This document shows, piece after piece, positions 36,476 to 46,400 of a stretch of 64,000 nucleotides of DNA. The translations under genes and the position numbers were made by a program. The stretch comes from Betaproteobacteria bacterium (GTDB lineage Bacteria > Pseudomonadota > Gammaproteobacteria > Burkholderiales > Casimicrobiaceae): assembly GCA_013298765.1 (NCBI GenBank), contig JAAFJA010000004.1, positions 124,001 through 188,000 of the forward strand, given 5' to 3'. A model generated the notes under the pieces. The model had not been told where the DNA came from, did not search any database, and worked only from the letters and a program-made list of their open reading frames with translations. The first letter of the stretch is position 1, and each line of letters starts with the position of its first letter.

Positions 36476-37423
36476 CTAGTACGAGCGTCGGCCTGCGTTG
36501 CGTAAGCCGAGCCCGCCGACCAGAAGGGCGAGCAGTGCCACTGCACTGCCGCTCAGCGTAGGGATCGCGAAGGGGTCTACGCCTGCGGAGATCACCGCCG
36601 CCGACGGCTGAACCGCCAATCCCTCAAAGCCGCCAATGGGTAAGCCCTCACGCGTAACGATTATCGGCGTAGACGTCGCGCGAGTTTCGGGATCGATGGA
36701 AAAAGCCTGCGACGGATTGCCGTTCGTGATCTCCCACAATAGACCCGTCGTGCGGTCGGCATCCAAGCCTGCATCGAGAGAGGATGGCGAAACCGGGCCA
36801 AGTGAAGTCAGGGTACCGTTCGTTGTGTTCACGCAATACAGCGAAGCCGGATTCGCGTTTGCACTCAGTGCAAACAATCCGCTTGCACAGCTCGGAGTTG
36901 GGGATGTTCCCGCCATGCCGGCGATAGCAACGTTGCCTGGGGCGCCGCGATTGCTTGCGGCACCTGTCGCCGGATTCACCGAATAAATGGTGGCGTTGAC
37001 GGCGAGATAGAGCTCACCATTCGGCAGAAACGCGAGGCCAACCGGAGACGTGCTTGGCGCAATTCCAAGTGTGGTGCTGCTGACCGGTGCGCACAATGCG
37101 TTTGTGCTTGCGACCGTTGAGCAACGAAGCAACTGCGGTGAGCTTGCTTGCGGGTCAACCGCATAGAGGCTACCTGCGGGGCTCATCGCCATGCCTTCAA
37201 TCTTGCCGAAGCCCGAAGGCCCGACGAGTGTGGCCACACCTGTGGCGAGATCAATTTGGTAGAGGTTGTCATCGGCGTCACTGCGCACCGAGTAGCCAAT
37301 GGGCGCACCGACAGCCGACACTGAAAACGCGATGCTCAGGCTCGCCAAACCGCAGGCAGCCACGCGCTTAAACGTGGGCCAAACGGAGAAGCTGAAGCTC
37401 GAAGAGCGATCAAAAATGCGCAT
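36476..37423 (-). CDS. IPTL-CTERM surface protein, secreted
   Basis: 315 residues. An N-terminal signal sequence (about 40 residues, ending AVGAPIG) precedes a repetitive beta-propeller-like body (DADDNLYQIDLATGVATLVGP, SPAGSLYAVD, LPNGELYLAVNATIYSVNPATG). The C-terminus IPTLSGSAVALLALLVGGLGLRNAGRRSY has the IPTL motif, a hydrophobic helix and a basic tail, a sorting signal of the IPTL-CTERM type. It is probably processed and attached to or released from the cell surface. Natural ligand unknown. Confidence 0.83.
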   Translation of the reverse strand: MRIFDRSSSFSFSVWPTFKRVAACGLASLSIAFSVSAVGAPIGYSVRSDADDNLYQIDLATGVATLVGPSGFGKIEGMAMSPAGSLYAVDPQASSPQLLRCSTVASTNALCAPVSSTTLGIAPSTSPVGLAFLPNGELYLAVNATIYSVNPATGAASNRGAPGNVAIAGMAGTSPTPSCASGLFALSANANPASLYCVNTTNGTLTSLGPVSPSSLDAGLDADRTTGLLWEITNGNPSQAFSIDPETRATSTPIIVTREGLPIGGFEGLAVQPSAAVISAGVDPFAIPTLSGSAVALLALLVGGLGLRNAGRRSY

Positions 37424-37610
37424 CAGTAGGTTTTCGGTCGTTGTTGTTAACGTTAGATCCCTCGACTTTTACGATTGTTTCACGTTGCTGAGTCAAGGAC
37501 GCTAGCCTTGGGGCTACGTGCTCGAAAGTGCGCTCAATGCAACAGTGCTTGTCGCAGTGCGGAGACAGGAAGCGGTGGGAAGTAAAAGTTAATAATAGAT
37601 AGCCGATTTA

Positions 37611-37685
37611 ATCAGGGCTGCGCCTCAAAATTAATGAAAGTCGATTTCAACTTTTCAGACCTCTCGCCCCAATCTATCAAGGGCT
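37611..37685. repeat. Paired GCCC-type hairpins upstream of the PglL-like gene
   Basis: AGCC..GGGCT with a GATTTAATC loop (near 37602-37619) and GCCC..GGGC (37666-37669 with 37681-37684) around AATCTATCAA. Same plan as the other copies, in the shared upstream region of two divergent genes. Confidence 0.45.
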
Positions 37686-37691
37686 AGAACT

Positions 37692-39494
37692 ATGAGCTTT
37701 ATGCAAATGCTCGGTTATCCCGCCTCAGCGCCTGTCACATCACGCCTGCAATACGCGCTGCTGGCGACGGCTGCAGCGCTCCCGCTCGTGGTCGCCTATC
37801 AGGCACCACCTCAGCCAGCGTTTTATGGGCAATGGCTGTGTCTGCTGCTTTGGTGGATCGCGGGTGCAAGCCTTTTAGTCGCCCCGACACCGGGCGCAGA
37901 CAACGCGAGGTCTCAACGAGGGTGGCGTGTCTCCGCGCTCGGCGCGCTAATCGCGGTTGTAGCCGTGTTTGCTCTGCTCGTTTTGGCGCATGTGGCATTC
38001 GGGCTAACGCCTGCTTTCGTTGCCTTTCCCACGCTTGCTGCGCTAGCCACTATGTTGCTTTGCTGTGTAGCAATCGCTCGCTGTGACGCGAGATCGCTTG
38101 ACGTGGCGTTTAGCGCAGTCTGTGTTGGGCTTGCTCTCGCCGCGGGGTTAAACGTCGCGGTTAGCTTGCTTCAAATCGTCGCGCCGTCGCTCTTTCACCC
38201 GTTCTGGATCGCAGAAGCCGCAGGGGATAGACCGTACGGCAACTTGCGGCAACCCAATTTGTTTGCGCTACTGCTGATTTGGGGCGCAATTTGCGCGGCC
38301 TATTTATTGAATGTTCCCGGCCGCGCACGGATCGCGCTTGGTGCCATGTTTGCGGTGTTTGCCTTTGCGCTTTGGGCGAGCAATTCGCGATCCGGATGGC
38401 TGGCCGCCGCGCTATGCACCACAGTCTTTCTCGGCTATGTGTGGCGACGCCGCGCGAGCGATGACAGATCAAAAATCTTCAGGACACGCTTTCTCGTTTG
38501 CGCAGCGATATTCCTTGCCGCGTACGCCATTGCTCTGCTCGCGGTGACACTTCCAGACGGGGCGCACACATCCAATGCTGAGGATATGCGCGCACTTTCG
38601 GTGGCGCAGCGCATCACCTTGTGGAACAACGTGGTGGCGCTAATTTCCTCGCAGCCGTGGTTGGGTGTGGGCTATGGACAGCTCTCCTTTGCCTGGATGC
38701 TCACGCCATTGAACCCGCGCGCCTCCGATCTCTTTGACCATGCTCACAATGCACCGCTTCATCTAGCAGTGGAGCTTGGTATTCCGATTGCGGCCGCGCT
38801 CATGGTCGCGCTCGTATTGATCGTGGGTTACGCATCGTTGCGTTCGCGCGCACCGTGGCGCATCGCGGCGCTCATGATGTTATTGGCGGCTGCGACGCAA
38901 AGCCTTTTTGAGTACCCGCTTTGGTTTGCCTTCTTCGCGATACCGAGCGTGGTTGTGCTCGCGCTTCTGTGTGCAAGCGCGTCGCGCGCTGCAGCAGAGG
39001 CCGGCGCTCAGAAAATCAATACGCGAGCTCAGTCAACGCCAGAAACAATACGCCGTGGGGCGCTTGCGATGGCGCTTGTGCTTTGCGCCGGCGGACTACT
39101 CATCGCGTTATGGACGCTCAATGGGTATCGCGCGGTGTCCGACATCTACGCCTCGGCACGCGATCCCCAAGTTGCTCTCGCACGCGCGGAGACGGCTTCA
39201 AAGCACGCGATTTACGGCCACTATGGTGACTACGCACAAATCATGCTCCTGGGCGATACAGCGCCTTTAACGCTTTTCTCGCGCCCGATCCGGGCCACGC
39301 TCGATGATCGTTTGCTCACAGCGTGGGCGCGCGCCTATGCGCGAGCAAACGACACAGCCCGCGCGCAATATCTGGTCGACCGCGCACGTGAATTTGCGCC
39401 GTTTCCGCCGCAAACAAACCTGCCGCTTCTGCCCGCTTTGCCTGCTCTGCCCGCATCGGCGGTCGGCAGACTCCGCGCCACTGATTTCAAGTGA
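37692..39494 (+). CDS. PglL-type O-oligosaccharyltransferase / O-antigen ligase family protein
   Basis: 600 residues with about 11-12 membrane helices. The periplasmic loop with GNLRQPNLFALLL and the WLGVGYGQLSFAWML...LFDHAHNAPLHLAVELGIP segment matches the Wzy_C/PglL family, where the conserved His of DHAHN is needed for glycan transfer. It would transfer lipid-linked glycan to pilin or other envelope proteins, or to lipid A. The C-terminal 150 residues are the cytosolic/periplasmic tail typical of PglL. No glycan-synthesis genes are adjacent. Confidence 0.8.
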   Translation: MSFMQMLGYPASAPVTSRLQYALLATAAALPLVVAYQAPPQPAFYGQWLCLLLWWIAGASLLVAPTPGADNARSQRGWRVSALGALIAVVAVFALLVLAHVAFGLTPAFVAFPTLAALATMLLCCVAIARCDARSLDVAFSAVCVGLALAAGLNVAVSLLQIVAPSLFHPFWIAEAAGDRPYGNLRQPNLFALLLIWGAICAAYLLNVPGRARIALGAMFAVFAFALWASNSRSGWLAAALCTTVFLGYVWRRRASDDRSKIFRTRFLVCAAIFLAAYAIALLAVTLPDGAHTSNAEDMRALSVAQRITLWNNVVALISSQPWLGVGYGQLSFAWMLTPLNPRASDLFDHAHNAPLHLAVELGIPIAAALMVALVLIVGYASLRSRAPWRIAALMMLLAAATQSLFEYPLWFAFFAIPSVVVLALLCASASRAAAEAGAQKINTRAQSTPETIRRGALAMALVLCAGGLLIALWTLNGYRAVSDIYASARDPQVALARAETASKHAIYGHYGDYAQIMLLGDTAPLTLFSRPIRATLDDRLLTAWARAYARANDTARAQYLVDRAREFAPFPPQTNLPLLPALPALPASAVGRLRATDFK

Positions 39495-39540
39495 CGCGTG
39501 TCGCGTGTCGCGCGCCGCCGGTGCGAAGCGATGGAGACCG

Positions 39541-40095
39541 CTAAGGCTTTGGCGGAAGCTTCGGCAAGTCGATCAGGCGAGGCAGACTGGCGGGCGGCTT
39601 GGGCGGATCGCCCAAACAGGTGCTCAATACGTCACGCGAGTTGTTCATTTCGTTTGATTCTGTGACTTCGCGCCCAACGTCTGCGCTTGCCACGACCTTC
39701 ACGCAGTTTGGCATCTTGCCATCGGGCAGCATGAAATCGTTGCACACGAAGCTGGTGCCTGCTGTGAATGCTGGGTAGCGAATTTTTCCGACGAGAACAG
39801 CCCATGAAATCGGCGGTGAGCCCGTGGGTGCTGCCGCCTGCATCGTTACTTGCACATCGAACGCGCCAGTGGCACTTGGATTCTGATTGCGCACGCAAAC
39901 ATAGGCGTAGGCTGTGCTGCCGATCGGGCGCAAGGTGATGCTGCTCACCACCAAATCAGGCAATACCAGCGGCTTGAGCGCATCGGGATTGATTTTTGGC
40001 GGTACTTGCAATTTTTGTGGCGCGATCTGAGGCTGCGCTTGGACAGCGGCCAGGCATGCAGACGCGCAAATAGCGGCAATAACGGTGCGTTTCAT
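39541..40095 (-). CDS. Secreted CARDB-like domain protein
   Basis: 184 residues with signal peptide MKRTVIAAICASACLAAVQAQ. After a Pro-rich linker comes a single CARDB-like (Ig-type) module: LPDLVVSSITLRPIGSTAYAYVCVRNQNPSATGAFDVQVTM, ending ADVGREVTESNEMNNS, then a Pro/Lys-rich tail. Such modules mediate adhesion or protein-protein contact outside the cell. ATG 40095, with AGGGAAC upstream, is chosen over a far longer frame back to 40287. Confidence 0.72.
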   Translation of the reverse strand: MKRTVIAAICASACLAAVQAQPQIAPQKLQVPPKINPDALKPLVLPDLVVSSITLRPIGSTAYAYVCVRNQNPSATGAFDVQVTMQAAAPTGSPPISWAVLVGKIRYPAFTAGTSFVCNDFMLPDGKMPNCVKVVASADVGREVTESNEMNNSRDVLSTCLGDPPKPPASLPRLIDLPKLPPKP

Positions 40096-40283
40096 CGTGA
40101 GTTCCCTTTCGATTCGGATAGGCGTTTTGACCTTACCTTGACTATGTCGGCGGTCGCCGAGTCGCGGTTCAAAGGTAAAGACGTTTTTCCTATCTTGCAA
40201 AGACGGAAAGTCGTATCGAAATACGGCGCACGCGTGCAGTATCCCAAAGTGGTGAAAATTGCGAAAACTTCCGCTATCCCATG

Positions 40284-41015
40284 TCATCTGGGTCGATAGA
40301 ACAATAAATCTCTTACCTCGTGACCTAGCTTTATTCCTCTGTTCTCGAATTTAGTTAGGGGCCGCCAGTTAGGTTTTGTTGCATAGCTAGTCGCAGAATT
40401 CTCAAGTGCAGGCTCCGCGCTCAATACCTCCAGCATTTGCTCGGCATACGGCACCCAGTCAGTCGCGAGATGCAGATAGCCGCCCGGCTCGAGACGTGAG
40501 GCAAGCAAGGCTACAAGCGGCGCTTGGATCAAACGGCGTTTATGGTGGCGCTTTTTATGCCACGGATCTGGAAAGTAAATGTGTACGCCAGCAAGCGAGT
40601 CTGGCTCGATCATGTGTGTGAGCAGTTCCACCGCATCGTGCTGAACAACGCGCACATTAGTAAGCCCTTTTTCATCGAGCAAATTGCAAAGATTGCCCAC
40701 GCCGGGCGGGTGCACTTCGACCGCGATGAAATCACGATCTGGCAGCGCGAGGGCAATCTCCGCCGTGGTTTGCCCCATTCCGAAACCAATTTCCAGGATG
40801 CGCGGCGCGGCACGACCAAAACTCGATGTCCAGTCATGCGCTTCGTTTTTGAATTCGATGCCGTAGCGGCGCATGCCGTCGGTGAGCCCGCGCTCTTGCT
40901 TGCTCGACATCCGACCGGCGCGCACAACGAAGCTGCGAATGGGGCGATTTTCTTTCACGCCCTCTTCGGCCAAGTCGGCCCCTACTGGCGCAGCAGGCGT
41001 TTGGTTTTGGCTCAC
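40284..41015 (-). CDS. trmB: tRNA (guanine-N7-)-methyltransferase
   Basis: 243 residues. SAM-binding [21 protein letters not shown], the [21 protein letters not shown] signature and [18 protein letters not shown] place it firmly in the TrmB family. It methylates G46 in the tRNA variable loop. It is encoded alone on the minus strand with no partner gene. Confidence 0.95.
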   Translation of the reverse strand: MSQNQTPAAPVGADLAEEGVKENRPIRSFVVRAGRMSSKQERGLTDGMRRYGIEFKNEAHDWTSSFGRAAPRILEIGFGMGQTTAEIALALPDRDFIAVEVHPPGVGNLCNLLDEKGLTNVRVVQHDAVELLTHMIEPDSLAGVHIYFPDPWHKKRHHKRRLIQAPLVALLASRLEPGGYLHLATDWVPYAEQMLEVLSAEPALENSATSYATKPNWRPLTKFENRGIKLGHEVRDLLFYRPR

Positions 41016-41123
41016 GTTTTCTCCCCTTTGTAAATCTGCATGCTCACAGCAAAATTGCTCGTTGAGCGCAGTGCAGGCCCGACGCCCTGCGCGGGGTAGG
41101 CTGTGCCATCTTTGCGTTCAAGA

Positions 41124-41831
41124 CTATGGCGCGAGGACTGTCCAGCGCGCGTCGCTCACATCAATCGAGACAGCGCTCGATTTACCGGCCTCGGTAATCT
41201 CTACCAGCAACCGAATGTTGCTCGCCCAGCTAACGTCTGCATCGCTCCATGGATTTCTCGGCGTAAATACGCGTTCGCGAAGCGCGCCGCGTCGCTCAAT
41301 TCGCCAGATAGTCAAACGATTTTCGCAACCGTCTTTACAAAAGTCAGCGGTCGCGAAATAGCGACCATCGCGGTTGAACTTGGGCTCATTGGGCAGCTCA
41401 GTGACCGATCCTGTCGGCCGATGCAAAAGCAAGAACTCAACTTTGTCTCCGCGCGCACGGTAGACCACCACAGCGTCTGCGCCCGCCGAATACGAATAGA
41501 AACTGGTATTCGGACCCGCCTCCGAATCAACGTCCTCGAAGATAAACGGCGGCTCGCCCGGAATCGTGATTGCGAGAAACTTGCCGTCGCGTCGAGCAAC
41601 CTTATCCGCGCCGCTCTGTTTGAGCTGCTGCGCCTCGACTTTTTTTCCACAATCAGCGGGGTCAGCCGTATTGGTGCAGAGGCGGATGAATTGCTGTGTG
41701 TTGGGCGCATCGATCGATGCAAGATTCGGCGATTCGCGCGGCGTCTGCGCGGTGGCAAAACCCAAAGAGCCACTCGCGGCAAGCGCAGAGCCCCAGAAAA
41801 TGAGCGTTCGAATCGAAACCATAGCCTTCAT
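41124..41831 (-). CDS. Secreted hypothetical protein
   Basis: About 235 residues with an N-terminal signal (MVSIRTLIFWGSALAASGSLGFATAQ). Two Cys-containing stretches (RLCTNTADPADCGKK; DFCKDGCENR) could form disulphides. The rest resembles a beta-sheet-rich sensor or propeller fragment (GRYFATADFCKDG..LTIWRIERRG). I do not recognise the family. ATG 41831 is used; TTG 41846 and ATG 41822 are alternatives. Confidence 0.6.
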   Translation of the reverse strand: MKAMVSIRTLIFWGSALAASGSLGFATAQTPRESPNLASIDAPNTQQFIRLCTNTADPADCGKKVEAQQLKQSGADKVARRDGKFLAITIPGEPPFIFEDVDSEAGPNTSFYSYSAGADAVVVYRARGDKVEFLLLHRPTGSVTELPNEPKFNRDGRYFATADFCKDGCENRLTIWRIERRGALRERVFTPRNPWSDADVSWASNIRLLVEITEAGKSSAVSIDVSDARWTVLAP

Positions 41832-41927
41832 TTTCGCATTGCTCAAGCCACGCTACCACGCGTTCTCATCTGTGGCGAAACTAAGAAGCCCGATCCTTGC
41901 GTTACTGCCATTGCTCGTAAGCACAAG

Positions 41928-41957
41928 AAAAAAGGCGCGGAATTCCGCGCCTTTTTT
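41928..41957 (-). terminator. Bidirectional rho-independent terminator
   Basis: A 30-bp perfect palindrome: AAAAAAGGCGCGG, loop AATT, CCGCGCCTTTTTT. It follows the metalloprotease gene on the minus strand and could act in both directions. Confidence 0.93.
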
Positions 41958-41986
41958 CCAGGAGCACGCGATTGCGTGCGACGCCC

Positions 41987-44803
41987 TTAGCCTAATGCCT
42001 TCGTGACTTGCGCCTTGAGCGCAGCGTCTAGGAGAGCGATGGATTCGCTGATATGGGCCCGGTTTTCGATCGAGAGCCCCTTTTTCGCACCAGCGGTGCG
42101 AAGCTTGGCGAGCAAATCAATCGCGAACTCACGTTGCAGCGCGCGCGCATCAGCCGGTGTGCGTGGTGACGGATTCGCGACTGCTTGCGCCATCATCCGC
42201 ACATGCTCGCGCTGCAAATTGCGGCGCATTGGCGAAATCGCGGCGCTAGCGCTCGACAACTCACTCCAGACCGCACGCTGAAGCGTGCTGTAGAGCTCGG
42301 CAACCGTGAATGCCTTGCTTGCATCGGAAAGTCGCTCGGGCGCGTTGATCACGCGCGCAGCAACACTATCGCGCATCAGTTGGCCGAGCGCGCCACGTTG
42401 GATTCCTAGAATCCGACTGGACACCGAGTAATCCACCGACGGGATTCCGCCGAGACCGAAATCGTCATCGAACGAATCAAAGCGCGAATCAGGATCAATA
42501 GTGAGCTTGCCCACGAAATCAGGGCGGAACTTGAACGAATTCACTTCAAAGAGGTTCTTCGTGAGCAAATTCAGCGCGCGACGCTGTTTATCTGCAGCAA
42601 TGGGAGTCAGCGGCTGTCGGCCCGTGCCAGCCACATCGCGCAACACCGTGACGCCGCCCACATATTTCGCCGTGAGCTCACTGACTTGGCTCACCATGTT
42701 GAAGCCGCGTTCAAAATTCCGGCGGAGCTGCTCGTACTGGGCACCATTCGGGAGCGGCTTGTTCTGCCAGCGATCCCATAGCTCGCGAGCAACGGAGAAA
42801 CGCTTCTCATAAAAGCCGAGCGGGTCATTGCCCAAGTCGCCGCGGTTAACCTCGGGATCAATACCTTCTACGAGCGATCCGAAGCCAGCGTCCTCGTCAG
42901 TCGCGTAGGCCAGAAGCGGCTCAGTGGCGCGAGCGAGCGTTTTCTCTAGCGCTGCTTGCTCGGTTTGAGGCGTGGTTTGCTGATAGCCGTATTCCACCGC
43001 CCAGATGTCGTAAGGGCCGACGGTGATCATCGAATACTGCCCCTGCTTTTCATCCTTCGTTGCGATGTTGAGCGCGTTGTAATCCATCACCGATGAGGAG
43101 ATGCCGACGTCGGCGCCGAACTTCGAATCACGAAGCTGCTCTGGCGTGATTGATGTAGAGGCACGGAAGTTATGACGCAGGCCCAGCGTGTGGCCAACCT
43201 CGTGCGTCGTGATGTCTTTAACCGCATCCATCACAAATTTTTCAGCTTCCGCTGAACCGTATTCGAAATCGCCGCGCGCCACGAGCAAATCAAGCGCAAG
43301 CGCGGTCTCGTTCAACTTGCTACCCGCGTAGCTGCAAAATTCAGTCGAGTTGAAGAACATGCGATCAAACGTGGTGGGGCGCGGCGGATCTTCGCTCTGA
43401 CGCGCGTTGTACACACGTGTGATGTCTTCGTTCATCTCAATGTCAGCATCAAGAATTTCACCCGTGCGAGGATCAACTTTTGAAGGCCCGCGCGCACCGA
43501 ATTGGATACCGCGCCCTGCCACCCAGCGAATCGATGCATGACGCGTGGACGAGGTGTCAAAATCCGCATCGTCGGCTTGTTGTTTCACAACGATTGCGTT
43601 TTTGAAGCCGATTTTTTCGTACGCCTTGTTCCATTCCAAAATACCTGCGGTGACGATCTCGCGATATTTCACCGGCACGTTTTTATCAAGCCAGAACACG
43701 ATCGGCTCTTTCGGCTCGCTCATCGCTGAAGCCGGATCCTTCTTCTCTAAACGCCAGCGGTGGATGTGGCGCGCGCGCGGATCGCGAAGATCCGGATTCG
43801 AATAATCGGCGACTGCCGTGGAGAAGTAACCCACACGCGGATCCGATAGGCGCGGACGCATCGGCTGATCAGGCAGCTTCGAGAAGCCGTAATAGAAGCC
43901 AAAGAACATCGAGCGCACGTCAGGCAGCGTTGTTGGCAAACGTGATGGCGGTGCCGATGGATTCGGAACTGGCGGCGGCAATACAACCTTTGCCAGGTTG
44001 TAGTGTGCACGGATGTTGAAGCCAGTCTCAGCATCGTTGTTCTTCGCGCGCTCAATGCTCGAATTAGCGCGGTCAAACGCATACGGCTGGCGATAGGCTT
44101 GCTCGAGACGAGATGCGGCGGAAGGGAAGTCATTAATCAATAGCGCATTTGCTTCGATCAACACGCTCTTTCGCTCAGGATGCGGCGCGCTCACGATTGC
44201 TGCGGTGCCGATCAACGAATCGGAAAACGCGCGCTCGAGCATCGCCTTCGCTGGCGTTTTGTCAGCAGCGGTGAATGCGGTGTTGCGCGCGATCATTTGC
44301 ACGCCTTGCGTTCCAAACTTGCGGAAACTCGCCATGTACGAACCGCGACCTGTGGCCAAGTAACCGCCCATCTGATTGCCGAAGATGCCCGCGTCGCCGA
44401 TGGCATTCGTCACGTTCACAGAGAAAAAGAATGGGCGATCCCACATCGATTCGGGAATCTCAATCCAAACCTTGTCGTCTTTGTGCCAAGTCGTGAAGAA
44501 ACCCTTGTCTTCTTTCGCATCTTTGATCACGTCGGCGAACGGGCGCGGCGGAGGTGGTGCGCCAGGCGCGGCAGCGGGCGGTGTGGCCGCTGCAGCAGGA
44601 CGCGGGCCGCTAGCGTTTGCAGCGGCAGGCCCAGCAGCAGCTGGCGCTGCTCCGGCGGTGGGTGTAGCGGGCGCTTTCGTTGCCTCCGCTGCGGCGGACG
44701 GTGACGCGGGTGGCGCAACCGTTGCGCAAGCGCCGAGCGACGCTGCGAGGAGGGTCATCGAAAACTTCGTGAGCATCGAGACTGAGGATTTAGATTTGGG
44801 CAT
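41987..44803 (-). CDS. Zinc-dependent metalloprotease lipoprotein (DUF5117/DUF4953-like)
   Basis: 938 residues. A lipobox LAASLGAC near residue 27 is followed by an unusually long Ala/Pro-rich linker to about residue 90, then a DUF5117-like domain (FTTWHKDDKVWIEIPESMWDRPFFFSVNVTN) and a zinc-dependent protease domain with H534-E-V-G-H-x5-H544 in TTHEVGHTLGLRHNFRAS. The C-terminal third is the DUF4953-type region. The linker would hold the enzyme away from the membrane. It is transcribed alone, ends in a strong terminator, and is the largest gene in the window. Confidence 0.88.
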   Translation of the reverse strand: MPKSKSSVSMLTKFSMTLLAASLGACATVAPPASPSAAAEATKAPATPTAGAAPAAAGPAAANASGPRPAAAATPPAAAPGAPPPPRPFADVIKDAKEDKGFFTTWHKDDKVWIEIPESMWDRPFFFSVNVTNAIGDAGIFGNQMGGYLATGRGSYMASFRKFGTQGVQMIARNTAFTAADKTPAKAMLERAFSDSLIGTAAIVSAPHPERKSVLIEANALLINDFPSAASRLEQAYRQPYAFDRANSSIERAKNNDAETGFNIRAHYNLAKVVLPPPVPNPSAPPSRLPTTLPDVRSMFFGFYYGFSKLPDQPMRPRLSDPRVGYFSTAVADYSNPDLRDPRARHIHRWRLEKKDPASAMSEPKEPIVFWLDKNVPVKYREIVTAGILEWNKAYEKIGFKNAIVVKQQADDADFDTSSTRHASIRWVAGRGIQFGARGPSKVDPRTGEILDADIEMNEDITRVYNARQSEDPPRPTTFDRMFFNSTEFCSYAGSKLNETALALDLLVARGDFEYGSAEAEKFVMDAVKDITTHEVGHTLGLRHNFRASTSITPEQLRDSKFGADVGISSSVMDYNALNIATKDEKQGQYSMITVGPYDIWAVEYGYQQTTPQTEQAALEKTLARATEPLLAYATDEDAGFGSLVEGIDPEVNRGDLGNDPLGFYEKRFSVARELWDRWQNKPLPNGAQYEQLRRNFERGFNMVSQVSELTAKYVGGVTVLRDVAGTGRQPLTPIAADKQRRALNLLTKNLFEVNSFKFRPDFVGKLTIDPDSRFDSFDDDFGLGGIPSVDYSVSSRILGIQRGALGQLMRDSVAARVINAPERLSDASKAFTVAELYSTLQRAVWSELSSASAAISPMRRNLQREHVRMMAQAVANPSPRTPADARALQREFAIDLLAKLRTAGAKKGLSIENRAHISESIALLDAALKAQVTKALG

Positions 44804-45178
44804 GGATAGATGGATTGAAGTAAGGTGCGCTTGCGTTCGAGAGAAGGTCCCCAGGAGCGCGAATTAGCAATAAGCTAATCCACGCTATCGATCATTCTGA
44901 GGGGCTGAACCGCAAAACAGTTTGATCTTGATAAATAGCTTTCTTGGCATTTAGCCCTTTTTTAACGGGCGTAACGAGCAAAAAGCTTTTAATAAAAACC
45001 CAGGGAGCCTTCGGACAAAAAGCGAAGCTTTCAGTTTACGCGTGCGTCAGACAAAGCGCGTGCACCCATCCAAAAAGCGTTCGGAAAAAGCGACGAATGA
45101 CGAAAGAGCAGGATCAACGGTGTTGTAAGTGCGCACGCCGCTCGCATTTAAGGCTCGCATTGGGCGGCTGGGCGCGGA
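44804..45178. other. 375-bp intergenic region with hairpins
   Basis: Contains ATTAGC-AATAA-GCTAAT (44863-44879) near the metalloprotease promoter side and a GCCC (44954-44957) / GGGC (44967-44970) hairpin with an AT loop and the AAAAAGCTTTT spacer motif of the hairpin family. No coding potential seen. Confidence 0.6.
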
Positions 45179-46201
45179 TCAGCGCGCGCCGCGCGAACGC
45201 TTCGTAACCCCGCTTCGCGCCTTGGGAGTAGCCGCGTACGTCTCATTCGTTCGCTTAAACCATTCCGAAAGTTCCCGGTTAAATTTCTGCGCCTCGCTGC
45301 GCAGCCACTCTACGAAAAACTTTGCCTCCGCGCGCTCTGCGACTCGCGGCGAAACGACTAGGAAGCAGCCCGCGCCCGTCGAAACCGCAACATCGAACGG
45401 TCGCACCAACTCGCCCTTCATATAAAGATCGCCTCCATACGTACGTCCGAGCGCAACGCCCTGCCCGCGCTCGGCCGCCATCATCGTCTGCGCGATGAAA
45501 TCGAAGCGAATTTCGCCCGCACCTTTGATGTGCTTCAGCCCAAGGCTCGCAAAAAACTCTGACCACTGAGAACGCACCTCGGCAACGCCACCCGCCTTTG
45601 CTTCGATTAAGGTGTGAGCATCCAAATCCGCAAGTGACGCCAGTTTTTTCGGCCCCTGCAGATAACTAGGGCTCACCAAGGGAAAAAGTACTTCTTCAAA
45701 TAGGAGCTCGGCATTCGAAGGCGCGCTCTCGCGTGGCAAATAGCGAATGGCGAGATCAATATCCTCACTATCGAGATCGACGATTCGATCGGTGGCGCCT
45801 AAATCAATATCCACATTCGGACGTAGCGCTCGGAAATCGCCAAGCCGAGGGATCAACCAGAGCGATGCAAAGGACGCAAACGTAGAGATCGTCACCCTGG
45901 GGGAGTGCGCTTCGCGGCGGATTCGCTCAACACTGCCGTCGAGTTGGCGCAGCAATGTTTGCAGCTGTGGGAGCCACTCTCGCCCTGCCGGAGTAAGTAC
46001 GATTTCGCGCGCCTTTCGAGCAAACAGCGCAACCCCGAGCTCATCCTCGAGTCCTTGAACTTGACGCGAAACCGCTGACTGGGTGAGGTTGAGCTCTTGC
46101 GCAGCGCGCGTCAGGCTCATGTGCCTGGCCGCTGCCTCGAAGCCACGCAGGCCCGCCAGGGTAATGGGGCGTTCGCGGTAAGTAGTAACAGCAGATTTCA
46201 T
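45179..46201 (-). CDS. LysR-family transcriptional regulator, GcvA-like
   Basis: 340 residues. N-terminal winged helix GFEAAARHMSLTRAAQELNLTQSAVSRQVQGLEDELGVALF, then the co-inducer-binding domain with TISTFASFASLWLIPRLGDFRALRPNVDIDL, typical of GcvA relatives. A 40-residue basic C-terminal tail is longer than usual. It is divergent from a DUF2917 gene, a common pairing in betaproteobacteria, and may regulate it. ATG 46201, after GAAAGAG, is chosen over GTG 46207. Confidence 0.9.
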   Translation of the reverse strand: MKSAVTTYRERPITLAGLRGFEAAARHMSLTRAAQELNLTQSAVSRQVQGLEDELGVALFARKAREIVLTPAGREWLPQLQTLLRQLDGSVERIRREAHSPRVTISTFASFASLWLIPRLGDFRALRPNVDIDLGATDRIVDLDSEDIDLAIRYLPRESAPSNAELLFEEVLFPLVSPSYLQGPKKLASLADLDAHTLIEAKAGGVAEVRSQWSEFFASLGLKHIKGAGEIRFDFIAQTMMAAERGQGVALGRTYGGDLYMKGELVRPFDVAVSTGAGCFLVVSPRVAERAEAKFFVEWLRSEAQKFNRELSEWFKRTNETYAATPKARSGVTKRSRGAR

Positions 46202-46400
46202 TCGCACTCTTTCAATTGGGCAGGCCAGCGCTAATGGCTAGCTTCGCAGATTATGCGTGAACTGTGATAAGACTGCAATAAACGCAGTCTTACCCGAAAA
46301 CCTTTCGTTGGACAGAACGCGGTTTCCGCTGTGAAATCATATCCAACCGAGACAGATAAGCCATGCCGTTGCATGAGTACTCGGAATGAAAGGCCTCCGT

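Noticed and set aside
41103-41990. Plus-strand 295-residue ORF over the secreted hypothetical gene
   Set aside because: Its product is Arg-rich with no signal or fold; the minus-strand frame has a proper signal peptide and Cys pattern.
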